DNA of 64,000 bases from Drosophila persimilis (Eukaryota > Arthropoda > Insecta > Diptera > Drosophilidae). Both the position numbers and the translations under genes were made by a program. Below the pieces are notes generated by a model. It searched no databases. It saw nothing but the letters and a program-made list of their open reading frames with translations, and had not been told where the DNA came from. Position 1 is the stretch's first letter; each line of letters starts with the position of its first letter. Where the stretch lies: assembly GCF_003286085.1 (NCBI RefSeq), contig NW_020825326.1:1116001-1180000 (forward strand), written 5' to 3'. Shown here piece after piece: positions 1-10,400 of this stretch.

Positions 1-565
1 TTCTCTTGAGAGAACTACTCTGGTGGATGATCTTGGTGTTATGTTAGACCCCAAGTTTAAGTTTTCTGAACACATTTCTACCATGGTAAATAAGACCATG
101 GGCATGCTTGGGTTTATGAAGAGGTGGTCAAAGGAATTTGTCGACCCCTATATAACAAAGACTCTTTATAACTCGCTTGTTTGTCTGATCTTAGAATACG
201 GCTCCTGTGTATGGTGTACAAAGTACACCTGGACCGTATAGAATCAGTAGAGAAAAACTTTTTACTCTTTGCTCTTGGGGGGCCTTAGTTGGGATAAAGG
301 TGTGAGACTTCCATCTTACTCTATTAGACTGCTATTAGTAAACCTCCCATCCTTAGTTAACCGTAGAAAAATGCTTGGTGTGATTTTTATGCACAACTTG
401 ATCAGCGGTGACATAGACAGCCGTGATCTTTTCAACCGTATAAGCTTCACGATTCCTATTAGACTTACTAGAAATTGTATACCGATGTTCCTTCCACTTT
501 GTAGATCGAATTATTCCTTTCATGAACCGTTTAGGGTCTTATGCTCGGATTATAATTACCTTATA
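1..565 (+). mobile_element. LINE reverse-transcriptase C-terminal fragment (copy A)
   Basis: The plus strand encodes the region C-terminal to the polymerase domain of a non-LTR retrotransposon: a DLGV-x-LDPK-like stretch, then a HIS-x-x-V-x-K helix and an LEYGS-x-VW motif near 195-213. These are typical of Jockey/CR1-type LINEs of insects. The frame is open from 23 to 241 and then shifts, so it is a dead fragment cut by the left edge of the window. The segment from about 190 is nearly identical to 27415-27715, so both belong to one family. It stops abruptly near 565, where a DINE-1-like repeat begins. The clade assignment is inference. Confidence 0.8.
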
Positions 566-1420
566 TTATATGGCTCTCCTACGGCAGACGCCGCTAATAT
601 TAAACGACACGACAAAGAGTGCGTGCGAGAGAGACAGAAAATCAGTCTGAGCGTGACGTCGGGCGCTGCGTAGTCACTGCAAATTGATTTGTTCCGTTGG
701 GCTAATGATGATCCGATCTGATCCAGATTCAGCAATCTGATAGATATGGGCATTCTCTATGATTGTGCGTTTTTAGTTTTCTCGAATCTGCAATATTGTG
801 GATGCAACAGATTTTCGTTCTTTGTGAGGGCGGATGTGGGTGGGGCGAAATTTTGAGATAAACGTTTTATTGTGAGAACTAGCAGAAGTGTGGATACCAA
901 ACTTGGTTACTCTAGCCTTAATAGTCTCTGAGATTTGTGGATTCCCCAGATTTTCGTCCTCTGCGGGGGCGGAAGGGGGTGTGGCGAAATTTTGAGGCCA
1001 AACGGTCAAGGTCCGATATCTCAGGAGTGTGGATACCAAATTTGGTTGCTCTAGCTCTTATAGTCTCTGAGATCTAGGCGCTCACTTTTTACAATTGGCA
1101 AAGCCGACCATGAAACATGTGTGTTAGAGAGAGACAGAGCGAGAAAATATACTTGTAGCAGTGACATATCACAGAAATCCGGATATAAAACGTCGTTGCT
1201 CTAGCTTTTATAGTCTTTGAGCACTAGGCGCTGACATTGACTCAAGGCATAATTGTCGAGTGAGTCTTGTTATTTCGTATGACTCGCACTCACACTGTTA
1301 CGAAAAAAGTTGTGAGAGAGAGAGAGTGCATGTGGTGTCTCTCTCGCTCAATGTGTTGTGCATTGTTTTGCTCACTGCAGTGTGGAATGTGTGAGTCAAA
1401 CGAGAAGGACATTTTCATTT
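566..1420 (+). repeat. DINE-1/mini-me-like dispersed repeat
   Basis: This noncoding block contains internally repeated units (about 800-960 and 960-1080). Each unit reads roughly as a GGGGGCGGAAG box, a GGCGAAATTTTGA box, then a clause ending in TCTCTGAGAT. The same boxes recur at 61810-62370, and the 566-780 part recurs inverted at 24835-25095. The pattern matches the abundant degenerate Helitron-like DINE-1/mini-me repeats of Drosophila; the family name is from memory. Nothing in it looks coding. Confidence 0.7.
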
Positions 1421-1659
1421 AATCGGTGACGGTTTCTGTCGGTGCTTGTACTGTTTACTAATTACTGAAAATGGGAAATTCGAATGTTGGTTCTTTTGAT
1501 TATGTAAGTTTAGTAGAAAAATGTATGCGTGTGTTTCTATTCGAATATTATATGTACATTTAAACACAAAGACAACAGTTCAGTTTCCGTGAAGAACGGA
1601 TCGTACGAAATCTCTTGTTTCCAAATGAGCTTTAATTTATGGTGGTTCTGTTGGCTGTT

Positions 1660-2184
1660 CTACAATCAGGTTGGAGATTTCAACGAATTCCAAGCTGAGC
1701 GGGGTCACTGATAAGCTAAAGGACGACCAGCGCTTATTTCTAAAGAATGCCTTGTTCTTGGGTGCGGTGCCGATGTGAATCAACCTTCGGCAGATCAGCG
1801 CGAGGTTCCCAGTGTGGTAGCAGCGATCGCCTCCCATGATCACTGCGGGGCAACTTACAACATGCCAAATCGCTTTCCCTAGATATCGACTCGTCCTACG
1901 CCCCTAAGGGGGATTCTTCGCGACTTTTGTCCTTGGAAAGTTGTCCGTATTTTTAGCTCCTCTCGGACACTCGCGTCCGGCCTCGTATACGATTTTCTGA
2001 ACGAACTCGAAGACTGGGCCTCAAGGGGGAAAATTGGCGGGAACCCAGCGAAGCTGAACGCTAAGGAAGTCACACCCAATGCTTCTGGAATGAAGCATCA
2101 ACCTCAGTCTCGCCCTGGACTGGCGACTGACTTGGTAGCTCTGATAGCTCCATCAAGCTATCCACAGTCCACCCTCGGCCATTA
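1660..2184 (+). pseudogene. Decayed ankyrin-like gene fragment
   Basis: This GC-rich island in AT-rich surroundings reads as broken protein-coding sequence on the plus strand. After an acceptor-like CAG at about 1669-1671, one frame is open to about 1777. A second frame (about 1744-1880) gives an ankyrin-like CGADVNQPSADQ followed by VVAAIASHDH, a typical end of one repeat and start of the next. A third stretch is open from about 1917 to the stop near 2184 and includes YDFLNELEDWA. At least one frameshift and one stop separate the pieces. The parent gene is not recognised. It may be a partial duplicate or a captured fragment. Confidence 0.45.
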
Positions 2185-2189
2185 AGGAG

Positions 2190-2990
2190 AAGACGGAGGA
2201 AAAGAGATGGCCATCAAACAATTGGATACTTGGACGCTCCCCAACTGGGCGCCCAACTCCCCAACTGAGCTATGTAGCTCTGCTAGTTAGCTAGTTCCTA
2301 ATAAATCTACTAATAGCTGGTGCATCTGTGTATATGTATGTGTGTACTTTCCCAGCAGCAGTGTGTACCTACAATAAGCTACTACTGCTACTTTTAGGAC
2401 CTCTTTAAGGTCTGAACGTCGATTATTTTGTCATCATTTATATAATTTTAGGCTTAACAATCACCATTTTTGGTGTTGTTTAGGCTATAGCAAAAACTCA
2501 AGTTAGGACAAGAATCAATTAAATTATTGTATGAGCAGTATTTTTTTTATGGTGTGAAGTCTTAGTCATGCATATCTAAGTGTATCTTGACTTGGACGTT
2601 ATGTGGTTAAATTCTCATTGCAAGGGACTATTCTTCTAAAATCGCGAAAAAACTAAATATCCTCGATGGCCCGCGGTCATATTTGGCGGTCCAACATGGT
2701 TCTTTTTTTATTTTAATTTAAAAGTTTAACATATGCATTTAAATAAAATGTCAAAGTTTCGTCGAAAGGTGTTTATTTTGTTATTTTGGAAAGTATCAGG
2801 GTTTGAATATTAGGTGAAATTCAGTTTTGTGAAGAAATTAACCAATCACACTGATAGGATTCACAAATGTTGAGGATGTAAGGACTTAAAAAAAAATATA
2901 TTTGTTTTTCTAAGGAGGACAAAGAGGATGGTGAAGAGGAGCTATGTGTATTTCCGACACTTAGCTAGAGCCGCGCCTCTACATTTATGC
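2190..2990. other. AT-rich spacer, nothing recognised
   Basis: I see no open reading frame, RNA gene or recognisable mobile element here, only AT-rich unique-looking sequence with short homopolymer runs. Confidence 0.5.
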
Positions 2991-2994
2991 CAGA

Positions 2995-3110
2995 TGCTCA
3001 ATCAGTATGGCTCTCCTCCGCCAGAAGGCACATACATTGCACGACGAGAGTGTGTGAAAGAGAGGGAATGAGTAATGAGTAACCATGACACAGATTTTCC
3101 ACCTTTGTGG
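2995..3110 (+). repeat. DINE-1-like 5' fragment
   Basis: A TATGGCTCTCCT box followed by a CAGAAGGCACATACATTG-like stretch matches the equivalent boxes at 570-650 and, inverted, at 25000-25090. It is a short isolated copy and is noncoding. Confidence 0.6.
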
Positions 3111-3229
3111 GACGGGTAAGCCCCAAAAGTATGCAAAGTTTTGATATTTCATTCAAAAGCATATCTATGTTTATGATTATGTTTACATTTTATACGGGCA
3201 ATAATGAAACTTTGAAGATGATAAAAAAG

Positions 3230-3600
3230 TTAAGAACCATTTGCTAGATATTGACAAATACGCACAAATTCCGGCAAGTAGTCGGCAGTTCCGCACAACG
3301 ATTTTTTCTGAGGCTGTCGCTGTGAAGCACAGGAGAAGTTCGCGGCAGACTTTTTCTGCAGAAATCGCTGGATGCGACGATCCTCAAGAATCGGCATCCC
3401 GAACTGAACCATTTGCTGGATGTTCCCGTTCACCGCCAGCTCAGAAGCTCTCTACATTATGCCGAAGTGTCGACGGGCATTGAAGGCCATTCACGCTCAA
3501 CCGATACATAATCTTAATGTTGTGCGCCTGAAATGTTTGATAGATATAGTGGTGCTCATCTCGCTAAGGTACACGTTTTATGGCGCCCCATAGCACAGGT
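3230..3600 (-). pseudogene. Unassigned degenerate coding-like fragment
   Basis: The minus strand is open for 67 codons (3433 to 3230) and has coding-like composition, with a stretch reading MVQFGMPILEDRRIQRFLQ. Sequence just upstream on the same strand continues coding-like, but stops interrupt it. I do not recognise the parent protein. Because it lies between repeat fragments, I read it as a relic of a transposon or duplicated gene. A chance ORF remains possible. Confidence 0.25.
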
Positions 3601-3794
3601 ATTCCTGATAGTGTGAGAGAGCTTCTGCCATCCCAAACCACAATTTTTTTCTTAGCTACTGTTTCTCTGTTATTTTAGAAGTCATTGCACTATTTTGAAA
3701 AATCACCCAGCAGTCGAAAATTTCCAGTGTCCAAACCTTGTCAAGCCCCCTTAAAATGTAAGAACATTCAGATTTTCTTGTTTCTCCAGAGTGG

Positions 3795-4045
3795 ATTGTA
3801 TTAATATTTGTTCATCACAGCTGAGATTAGCCGGGGCGGGGCACTCTGCTACAGCGACTGCTCCCGGACTGGACTTCACCAAAAATGTGTTGTGCACTCG
3901 GACAGCGGCACAGCGATGGAGGTGAGGGTATTCGGCTAAGACAACTACGACAATTCTGGATGGTGATATGCTGGTTCGTCCACAAGAATTGCAGTCAAAA
4001 GCTCAGCAATCCGTTGCCAAATAAATTTTAAGTTTTGCATGTTGA
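3795..4045. repeat. Dispersed ~240-bp repeat, copy 1
   Basis: About 240 bases here are strongly similar to 21405-21705 in the same orientation. Shared blocks include GGACTTCACCAAAAATGTGT, TGCACTCGGACAG, AAGACAACTACGAC and AAGAATTGC. Just upstream both copies have a GT-RAGAACATT...TTGTT..TCCAG arrangement that looks like a short retained intron. I recognise no family. It may be a partial gene duplication or an unnamed transposon. Confidence 0.7.
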
Positions 4046-4049
4046 AGAG

Positions 4050-4890
4050 TGGAATGTTCTATTTGCCAGGGTCCGCAGCAGATTTTTATACTGGGTATCA
4101 TAAAGAAGAAGGAAGTGTTTGTGACGATCCCATAAAGTGTACATACTCTTGAGTCGGACGCCGCCTAGGGCACCCGTGGGCCTTATGACACTGGGCGTTA
4201 TGACATGCACCCTTTATTTGTAGGTTGTAGATTGAAAGGTATTTCAACATATATGTATGTAGCCTTAGAAATGAGTAATAATCTTTTCCTGCTCTTAATG
4301 CCGTTTAATCGTCTTTGGTGGACTAAAAGCATATGAAGGCCCCTCCCAGCACCTGCGAGACTCACATATTCTGTTAGCCTCGTTCATGGCGAATTTAAAT
4401 ACATATTTTAAATTTTTTGCTTAGGACTGCTGACCTTGAACTGATGCTATTTTTCAGCTGGCCTTTCAGTTTCAGGGTGAGGTTTATTTGCTGCTTGGAG
4501 TGCAGAAAACATAGGCTACCAATATTTATTTGTCCTTAGAGACACATATTTTGACAACCATCGTTATTTCGAGTAAATTTTAAGACCCCCAATGCCAATA
4601 AACTCAAACAAAAATAATGCAGGCAAAAAATAAACAACAATTTAAAAAGTCAACTTTTGTAACTTCAATGAGATATTCTGGTCTGAACAGTAACAATTTG
4701 TAACCTATATATGTATATATATTTTTTTTGGTATTTCTTGACTGTGGCTTCATATAAAAACTTTAAAAAACATTAGTTTATATTTTTAAAATATTCATTT
4801 TCAAACAATTTTATAAGTTTTTCCACATCTAACGAGCTAACAATTTGTTCCTACTAGAATGAAGAATTCACACACTGTGCGGTGGCTCTT
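4050..4890. other. AT-rich spacer, nothing recognised
   Basis: This AT-rich stretch has no supported gene. No clear transposon signature is visible before the LINE piece that starts near 4890. Confidence 0.5.
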
Positions 4891-5690
4891 TTAAAAAATT
4901 AATTGATGATCTTGGACTGTAAGCTGAAATTTTTTGAACATATTTCTACCACGGTAAATAAGGCCTTGGGCGTGCTTGGGTTTATAAGGAGGTGCTCGAA
5001 CCCTATATAACGAAGACCCGAACACTGTTCTTGTTTATGGTGTCTTCAGTACAAAGTACACCAGGATCGGAATATAGAATCAGTCAAAAACAAAACATGT
5101 TTTCTTTGCGCGCCCTCAGCTGGAATGCAGTTGTAAGATTGACATCTGACCCTAAAAGATTGATTGAAATAAACAAATAAAGATTTATATAATCTTAGAA
5201 AAAGTCTTTGCCTTATTTTTACGCATAACTTGACGAGGGGTGAGGTTGATAGTCCTGTCTTGTTCACTACAGAATCTTCCGCTTCATGGATCGAATTTTG
5301 CCTTGCATGAACCGTTTGAGGTCATTATAATTCCCTTTACAGTATATATACTAATACTACAAGTACACTTACTCTTCTTAAAGTACTAACACTAACACAG
5401 TTCTCCAGTAATTAGTATTAATATTTGTAATTTAAATGCATGCTTAGCTCTTTTAGTTGAGTGAAGTTATAGTTTTCCTTGAATGTTGCGAGATGCGAGA
5501 TCTTTGTTTTCTGCATGTACGCTATTGGATCGTTTATACGCGTCGTGCGTCACGCGGCAACGCTCCTCGGTCAGTAGGGCGGAAGGAGGGCTGCGTTTCT
5601 GCCTGGGATCCGTGCGTAATAGGCTTCTGCTTGGTATCGCATGGGGCGCTTGATGGTCACTTTCGAAGGAGATAGAAATCAAAAAACTAA
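4890..5690 (+). mobile_element. LINE 3' fragment (copy B)
   Basis: Diverged and internally deleted, this is a copy of the same LINE as copies A and C. 4905-5000 matches 25-110, the part around 5050-5150 matches 215-300, and 5395-5690 matches the 3' noncoding tail at 29385-29560. It has many stops and is not coding. Its value is as an uninterrupted reference: the site equivalent to the insertion point in copy C reads TTAA followed by AGTACTAAC, near 5379. Confidence 0.75.
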
Positions 5691-5699
5691 ACGAAAACG

Positions 5700-6279
5700 G
5701 TGATTATTGTCTTCGGTATGCCTCTTACTTTGTACGGCTTTTTACTGCTTTGCACTGCTTTACTCACCTAGGTCCTAGAGGAAATGCATCTTCTTCCAAA
5801 CTATAATATGAAAATGCCACCTTCCAACTGAGATTTTAAATGAATTTCCCATATTATTATTGAATCCAGACACTATTTCTGTTGCTGTGGTACAAAAGCT
5901 TCCTTTAATATCGTATACACTGGCATACTACTGCGGGCAAACAAACCAACGTTCTACATACATTCATAGATGCTCGTGGGACAATAATAATTTCTCTACA
6001 ACAATTTCTACTTATACATTTGTCATATATATATATATATACGTATATCTTTTCAATAAGCGATGAAAAACGACAGTCTGAGCGTTCAGACTAAGCATTG
6101 GTTGAAGGGTGGAAAAGTGGAAGGGTGGCGGTACGATTTGCATAAACATAAATAATCAAGTTTAATAGCTATGGCATACTAGTTTTCTTGGCCCTAGATC
6201 TACATACATCTAAATCTAACAAAGTTTATAAAAAAAAAAACAAAAAAAAACGCAGCTCAAGTGGGAGCGAGTGGTGGAA
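5700..6279. other. Spacer downstream of the Mct1-like stop codon
   Basis: No coding gene is seen. There is an (AT)n stretch near 6029-6045 and A-rich runs near 6229-6250. The part nearest 6279 is expected to be 3' UTR of the minus-strand transporter gene. Confidence 0.5.
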
Positions 6280-7433
6280 CTAACTTAGAGATAGGTGCTC
6301 GGAATTATTTTTGTGGTCTGCGTTGTCGGCCTTATCTGCCTGATAGCGTTGCAGCGGCGGAATGGCAAACATGACCAGACCACTGATGGCGATCATCAGG
6401 CCAGCCATGAGGAAGGCCGGAGAGTACGAGTTCGTCAGGTCGTACATCCCGCCTAGAGAAGAAGAGAAGGAAGAAGATGATCCAGTGAGTGGGCTTCCAT
6501 GAGCGATCCACGAGGGAAAGACTTACCTCCGATGGGGGGACCAATGAAGCTAGCAATGCCCTGGAAGAGCAGCAGCAGGCCAAAGGCATTGGTCAGCTTC
6601 TCCAGCCCCAACAAATCCACTAGGATAACCGAGGTGAGGCCCACATAGGCGCCAATCGTGAACCCAAAAACGACGCAGTACATTGCCAGCGAATTAAAGT
6701 CCTTACAGAGCGGCACCATGGCAGTGGCTGAAAGACAGGAGGAGCATGAGTCGGTGAAGAATAGGACAAAGTAGAATGAATTGTCACTCACCGAAACCGC
6801 AGGCCGTAAGACAGACGTTGTAGACGAGAAGCCGGTTGACCCACGGCTTATCCGACACGTAGCCGAGGATGATGCGGCCCACGGTGTTGGCCACGCCGAT
6901 TGTGGCGATCAAATAGCTGCTATTTTGCTTGCTAATGCCGAGCTCCTCCGAGTAGGCGGCTATGTACAGGTAGGGCACGTTAAAGCCAATGCTAGTGCAG
7001 AAGTTCGACACGGAGAAGATCACAAAGATCATGTCCTTCAGCAGCGAGAAGTTCATCATTTCGGAAAAGGTGTCGCGGGTCTCCGTGGAGCAGGTGATGC
7101 AGCCGCAGCATTTGGCGCTCTCCTGCAATGCATGGACGGAATTATATTAATGGGAAATCAGTTGGATTGTCTTAACAATTTGCAGTAATTTAAGTGTAAG
7201 TCAAATCTAGTAAGCATTCCATACTGAACATTCTATATTTTAGTCCGAAATCGAAATTAGGGGTAAGGATAGGCCTAGGAAGAAGTCGATTCCCATGGCG
7301 ATGGGTGGTGGTGCGTCTTCGGACGACCGACAACCGATCGCGTAGTTCTTTGTGGCCACCAGCCAACAGATCATTATCTGGGGTGGGGGTCACACTCGCC
7401 TCGTCCACTGTGACGTCGCAGTCGGAATGTGCC

Positions 7434-7472
<39 letters not shown>

Positions 7473-10400
7473 CGCATTAGCATATTAGCTTTAAGTGTAA
7501 GTGGCTCGGCTCATGTTAGTCAAATGATGTCGACAGCCAATGAATATTCGAAGGGCGACGTATGTACGTACCCGTCGGATCGGATCGGATCGGAATGATT
7601 CAAACTAGAGCAGACCATAGCGTGGCAGTGCGGCACGGGCTGGATCCAAAACCGAACCACGGGACCTGCAAGTGATCAGTGCGCCGTAAGCTTTGGACGC
7701 GACGGCACCTGGTACCTGGTCGGGGCGATGTCATTGGCAAACTTTTACGAGGATAGCGAGATATTTGTGACGGGCGGCTCAGGAGTGGTGGGCAAGGCGC
7801 TAATTGAGAAGCTGCTCCGCTCCTGCAATGTGCGCCGCATCTACGTCCTGCTGCGTCCCCGCCGCCAGCTGAGTGCCGAGCAGCGACTGGTCAAGCTGCG
7901 CCAGGCCACAATTTTCCATGTGCTGCACCAGGAGAAGCCCGACGAGCTGGACAAGCTGGTGGCAGTTCCCGGGGACGTCTTGCTGCCCGGACTAGGTATC
8001 GATCCGGCCATGGCTGCCCAAATGTCGAAGGTCTCGCTCGTCTACCACTGTGCGGCCACCGTGCGCTTCGACGAGCCCCTGCGAGTGGCCCTGCAACTCA
8101 ACGTTGGAGGCACCTTCGAGGCCATCAAGTTTGCCGAGACTCTGGCGCACCTGCGCGTCTTCGTCCACGTGTCCACCTTCTACAGCAATCCATATCTGAA
8201 GTTCGTTGAGCCCAAGTACTACTCCTCGCCCATGGACTGGCGGCTGTGCCTGCGCGTGATCGAAGAGGTGCCAGACGATGGAATGCTAAATGCGCTGACC
8301 CGCAAGTAAATACAGTCTTCCAAAATGATCATAATGTCCTCGACAGAACCTCAATCAATTCTGTCGACTAGTCGTCATCAAAGTCGCCTGGATCTTAATT
8401 GATACTTCATCGATCTTACCAACCGATCCCTGATTGATCCTGTACTCCTCTACAAACCACCTTCCGTCGATCCCTCATCCTTTGCTTAACATACCCACTC
8501 TTCTTCTCTTGTTCTTTCGAACTTTTTTCAATTCTTGACTCTCTCCCTAATCTCTTTCGATCCGCAGGCTAATTGTGGGTTTTCCGAACACGTACACGTT
8601 CACCAAGAACTTGGCCGAGTCCCTGGTCAATGATTATCGCTGCCGCTTACCGCTGATCATCTACCGTCCATCGATAGGTGAGCATAGTCCACGGTCAGTC
8701 AAAAATCGACTGACTTGTGTGCTTACATGACTTATCGTCCTGAATGATCGTCCTTATCGTCCCCATAGTTTTGTTTGCGGTCGATGATCCATCGCCTGGT
8801 TTCTCCCCCTCGCTCATGGGTGCCATGGGTCTGTTCGCTCTGGTCGGAGCAGGAATATTGAAAACCGTATATCTGGGCAAGGAAACGCGCCTTGACATAA
8901 CACCCCAAGACGTGGGCATTAAGTGTATGCTCTCTTACACAAAAAAAGGCCAGGAGAAGTACCAGAAAGGGTAAGATCAATCCCGCCAGAAAGCTGCTTA
9001 GATCGTGATTGGATAACATGTTGGTTATCCTTTGCAGGCCGCCCAAGGAGATACCCGTGTACATGTCCTCCTCCTGCACGCACGTTCCGCACACCTTCAC
9101 CCAAATTGCCGAGCAGATGGACACATTGGGCTTGTGGAAGAAAGCCGCCTTCGAGAAGAGCCTGATGGTGCCTGGCTGTCACTATACGGATAGGCGCTGG
9201 GTCTACCAGTTCCTTGTCTTCACTAAGCAGATTCTCCCTGCTCTCCTCATCGATCTACTGCTGCGCCTCTTTGGAAAACGACCCCAGCTCATGGGCGTTG
9301 TGCGGAAGGCCTACCAGACCCTGGAGGTGATGCAGCCCTTTATGTTCAACAACTACGACAGTCCCGGGGTCACGGAAAAAGACGAAATATCGAAGGAGAA
9401 CCATGGGTAAGGGCATTTCTACCTCTCTGCTGTACTCCTGGTGATATTCCTGCTGATCACGATCTTCCCTCTACGATGCAACATCGTCTAGCACCGACTT
9501 CCATTTGAACCCCTTCACTGATCCGGATATCAATGGTCTGGTGATCCGCGTAAGTGGCCAAATGCTCTACAGCATCCGGGCACATCTCTTCAAGGAGGAT
9601 CCGTGCACCCTGCCACGCTCCCAGCGAATACACACGATGTAGGTATTCCCTTTCCTTACCTCTTATTCCCTGTACTCCCCCACTGACACTGTCTAACCAC
9701 TCCATGCAGCAAGACGATTATCTACCAGGGCCTGCGCCTCATCCTGCTGTACAAACTCGTCCGCTGGATCTGGGCCAGCTATCTGGGGCAGCACTTCTAG
9801 ATCAGATCTGCAACCACCTATTTCTTTTTTTTCTCTTTTTTTTTTGTACCCCTTAGTTTAGTTCACTTTGATGTCAGTTTGTTACATATGTATGTACATA
9901 CATACAGGCATAAAACATACATATCTACTACGACCGAGACAGTTCGAGATCATGCAGCGAATACCCTTAAGTCCAGCAATCGATATGCCCCCGCCGGACG
10001 CAGTGCAGTCCAAGATCCGCACTTCGTGAAACCTTGCTAGTGGTGTCTGGCACACTATTGTGTTCGGGCTGAGCTGTCTAGTGACCCTATTCGAAGTAGC
10101 CTACATAGCCCTGATGCTGGGTCGTCAGCTTACACGATAAAAACATAGCTCTCCCGAAAAGTGAAATTTTAGGGGTCACATCCCCACTAGGGTACCCAAA
10201 CCATACCATATCCAATGTCCAATAAATTGCCTTGAGAAATACAGAAAATACAAATTTAAATGTAACCTACCTGACTCTGGTCCATCTGATTACTCTGGCG
10301 TAAGGAACCATATCGCTTGATCACTCCTGATCCGGACATGGAGCGGTTGAGGTCGTTCCTCGAGCTGGCATACTCCGGCAGATTGTGCAGCGAGCCCTGA

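Noticed and set aside
7190-7598. Arg-rich frames on both strands
   Set aside because: Created by the (CGA)n microsatellite.
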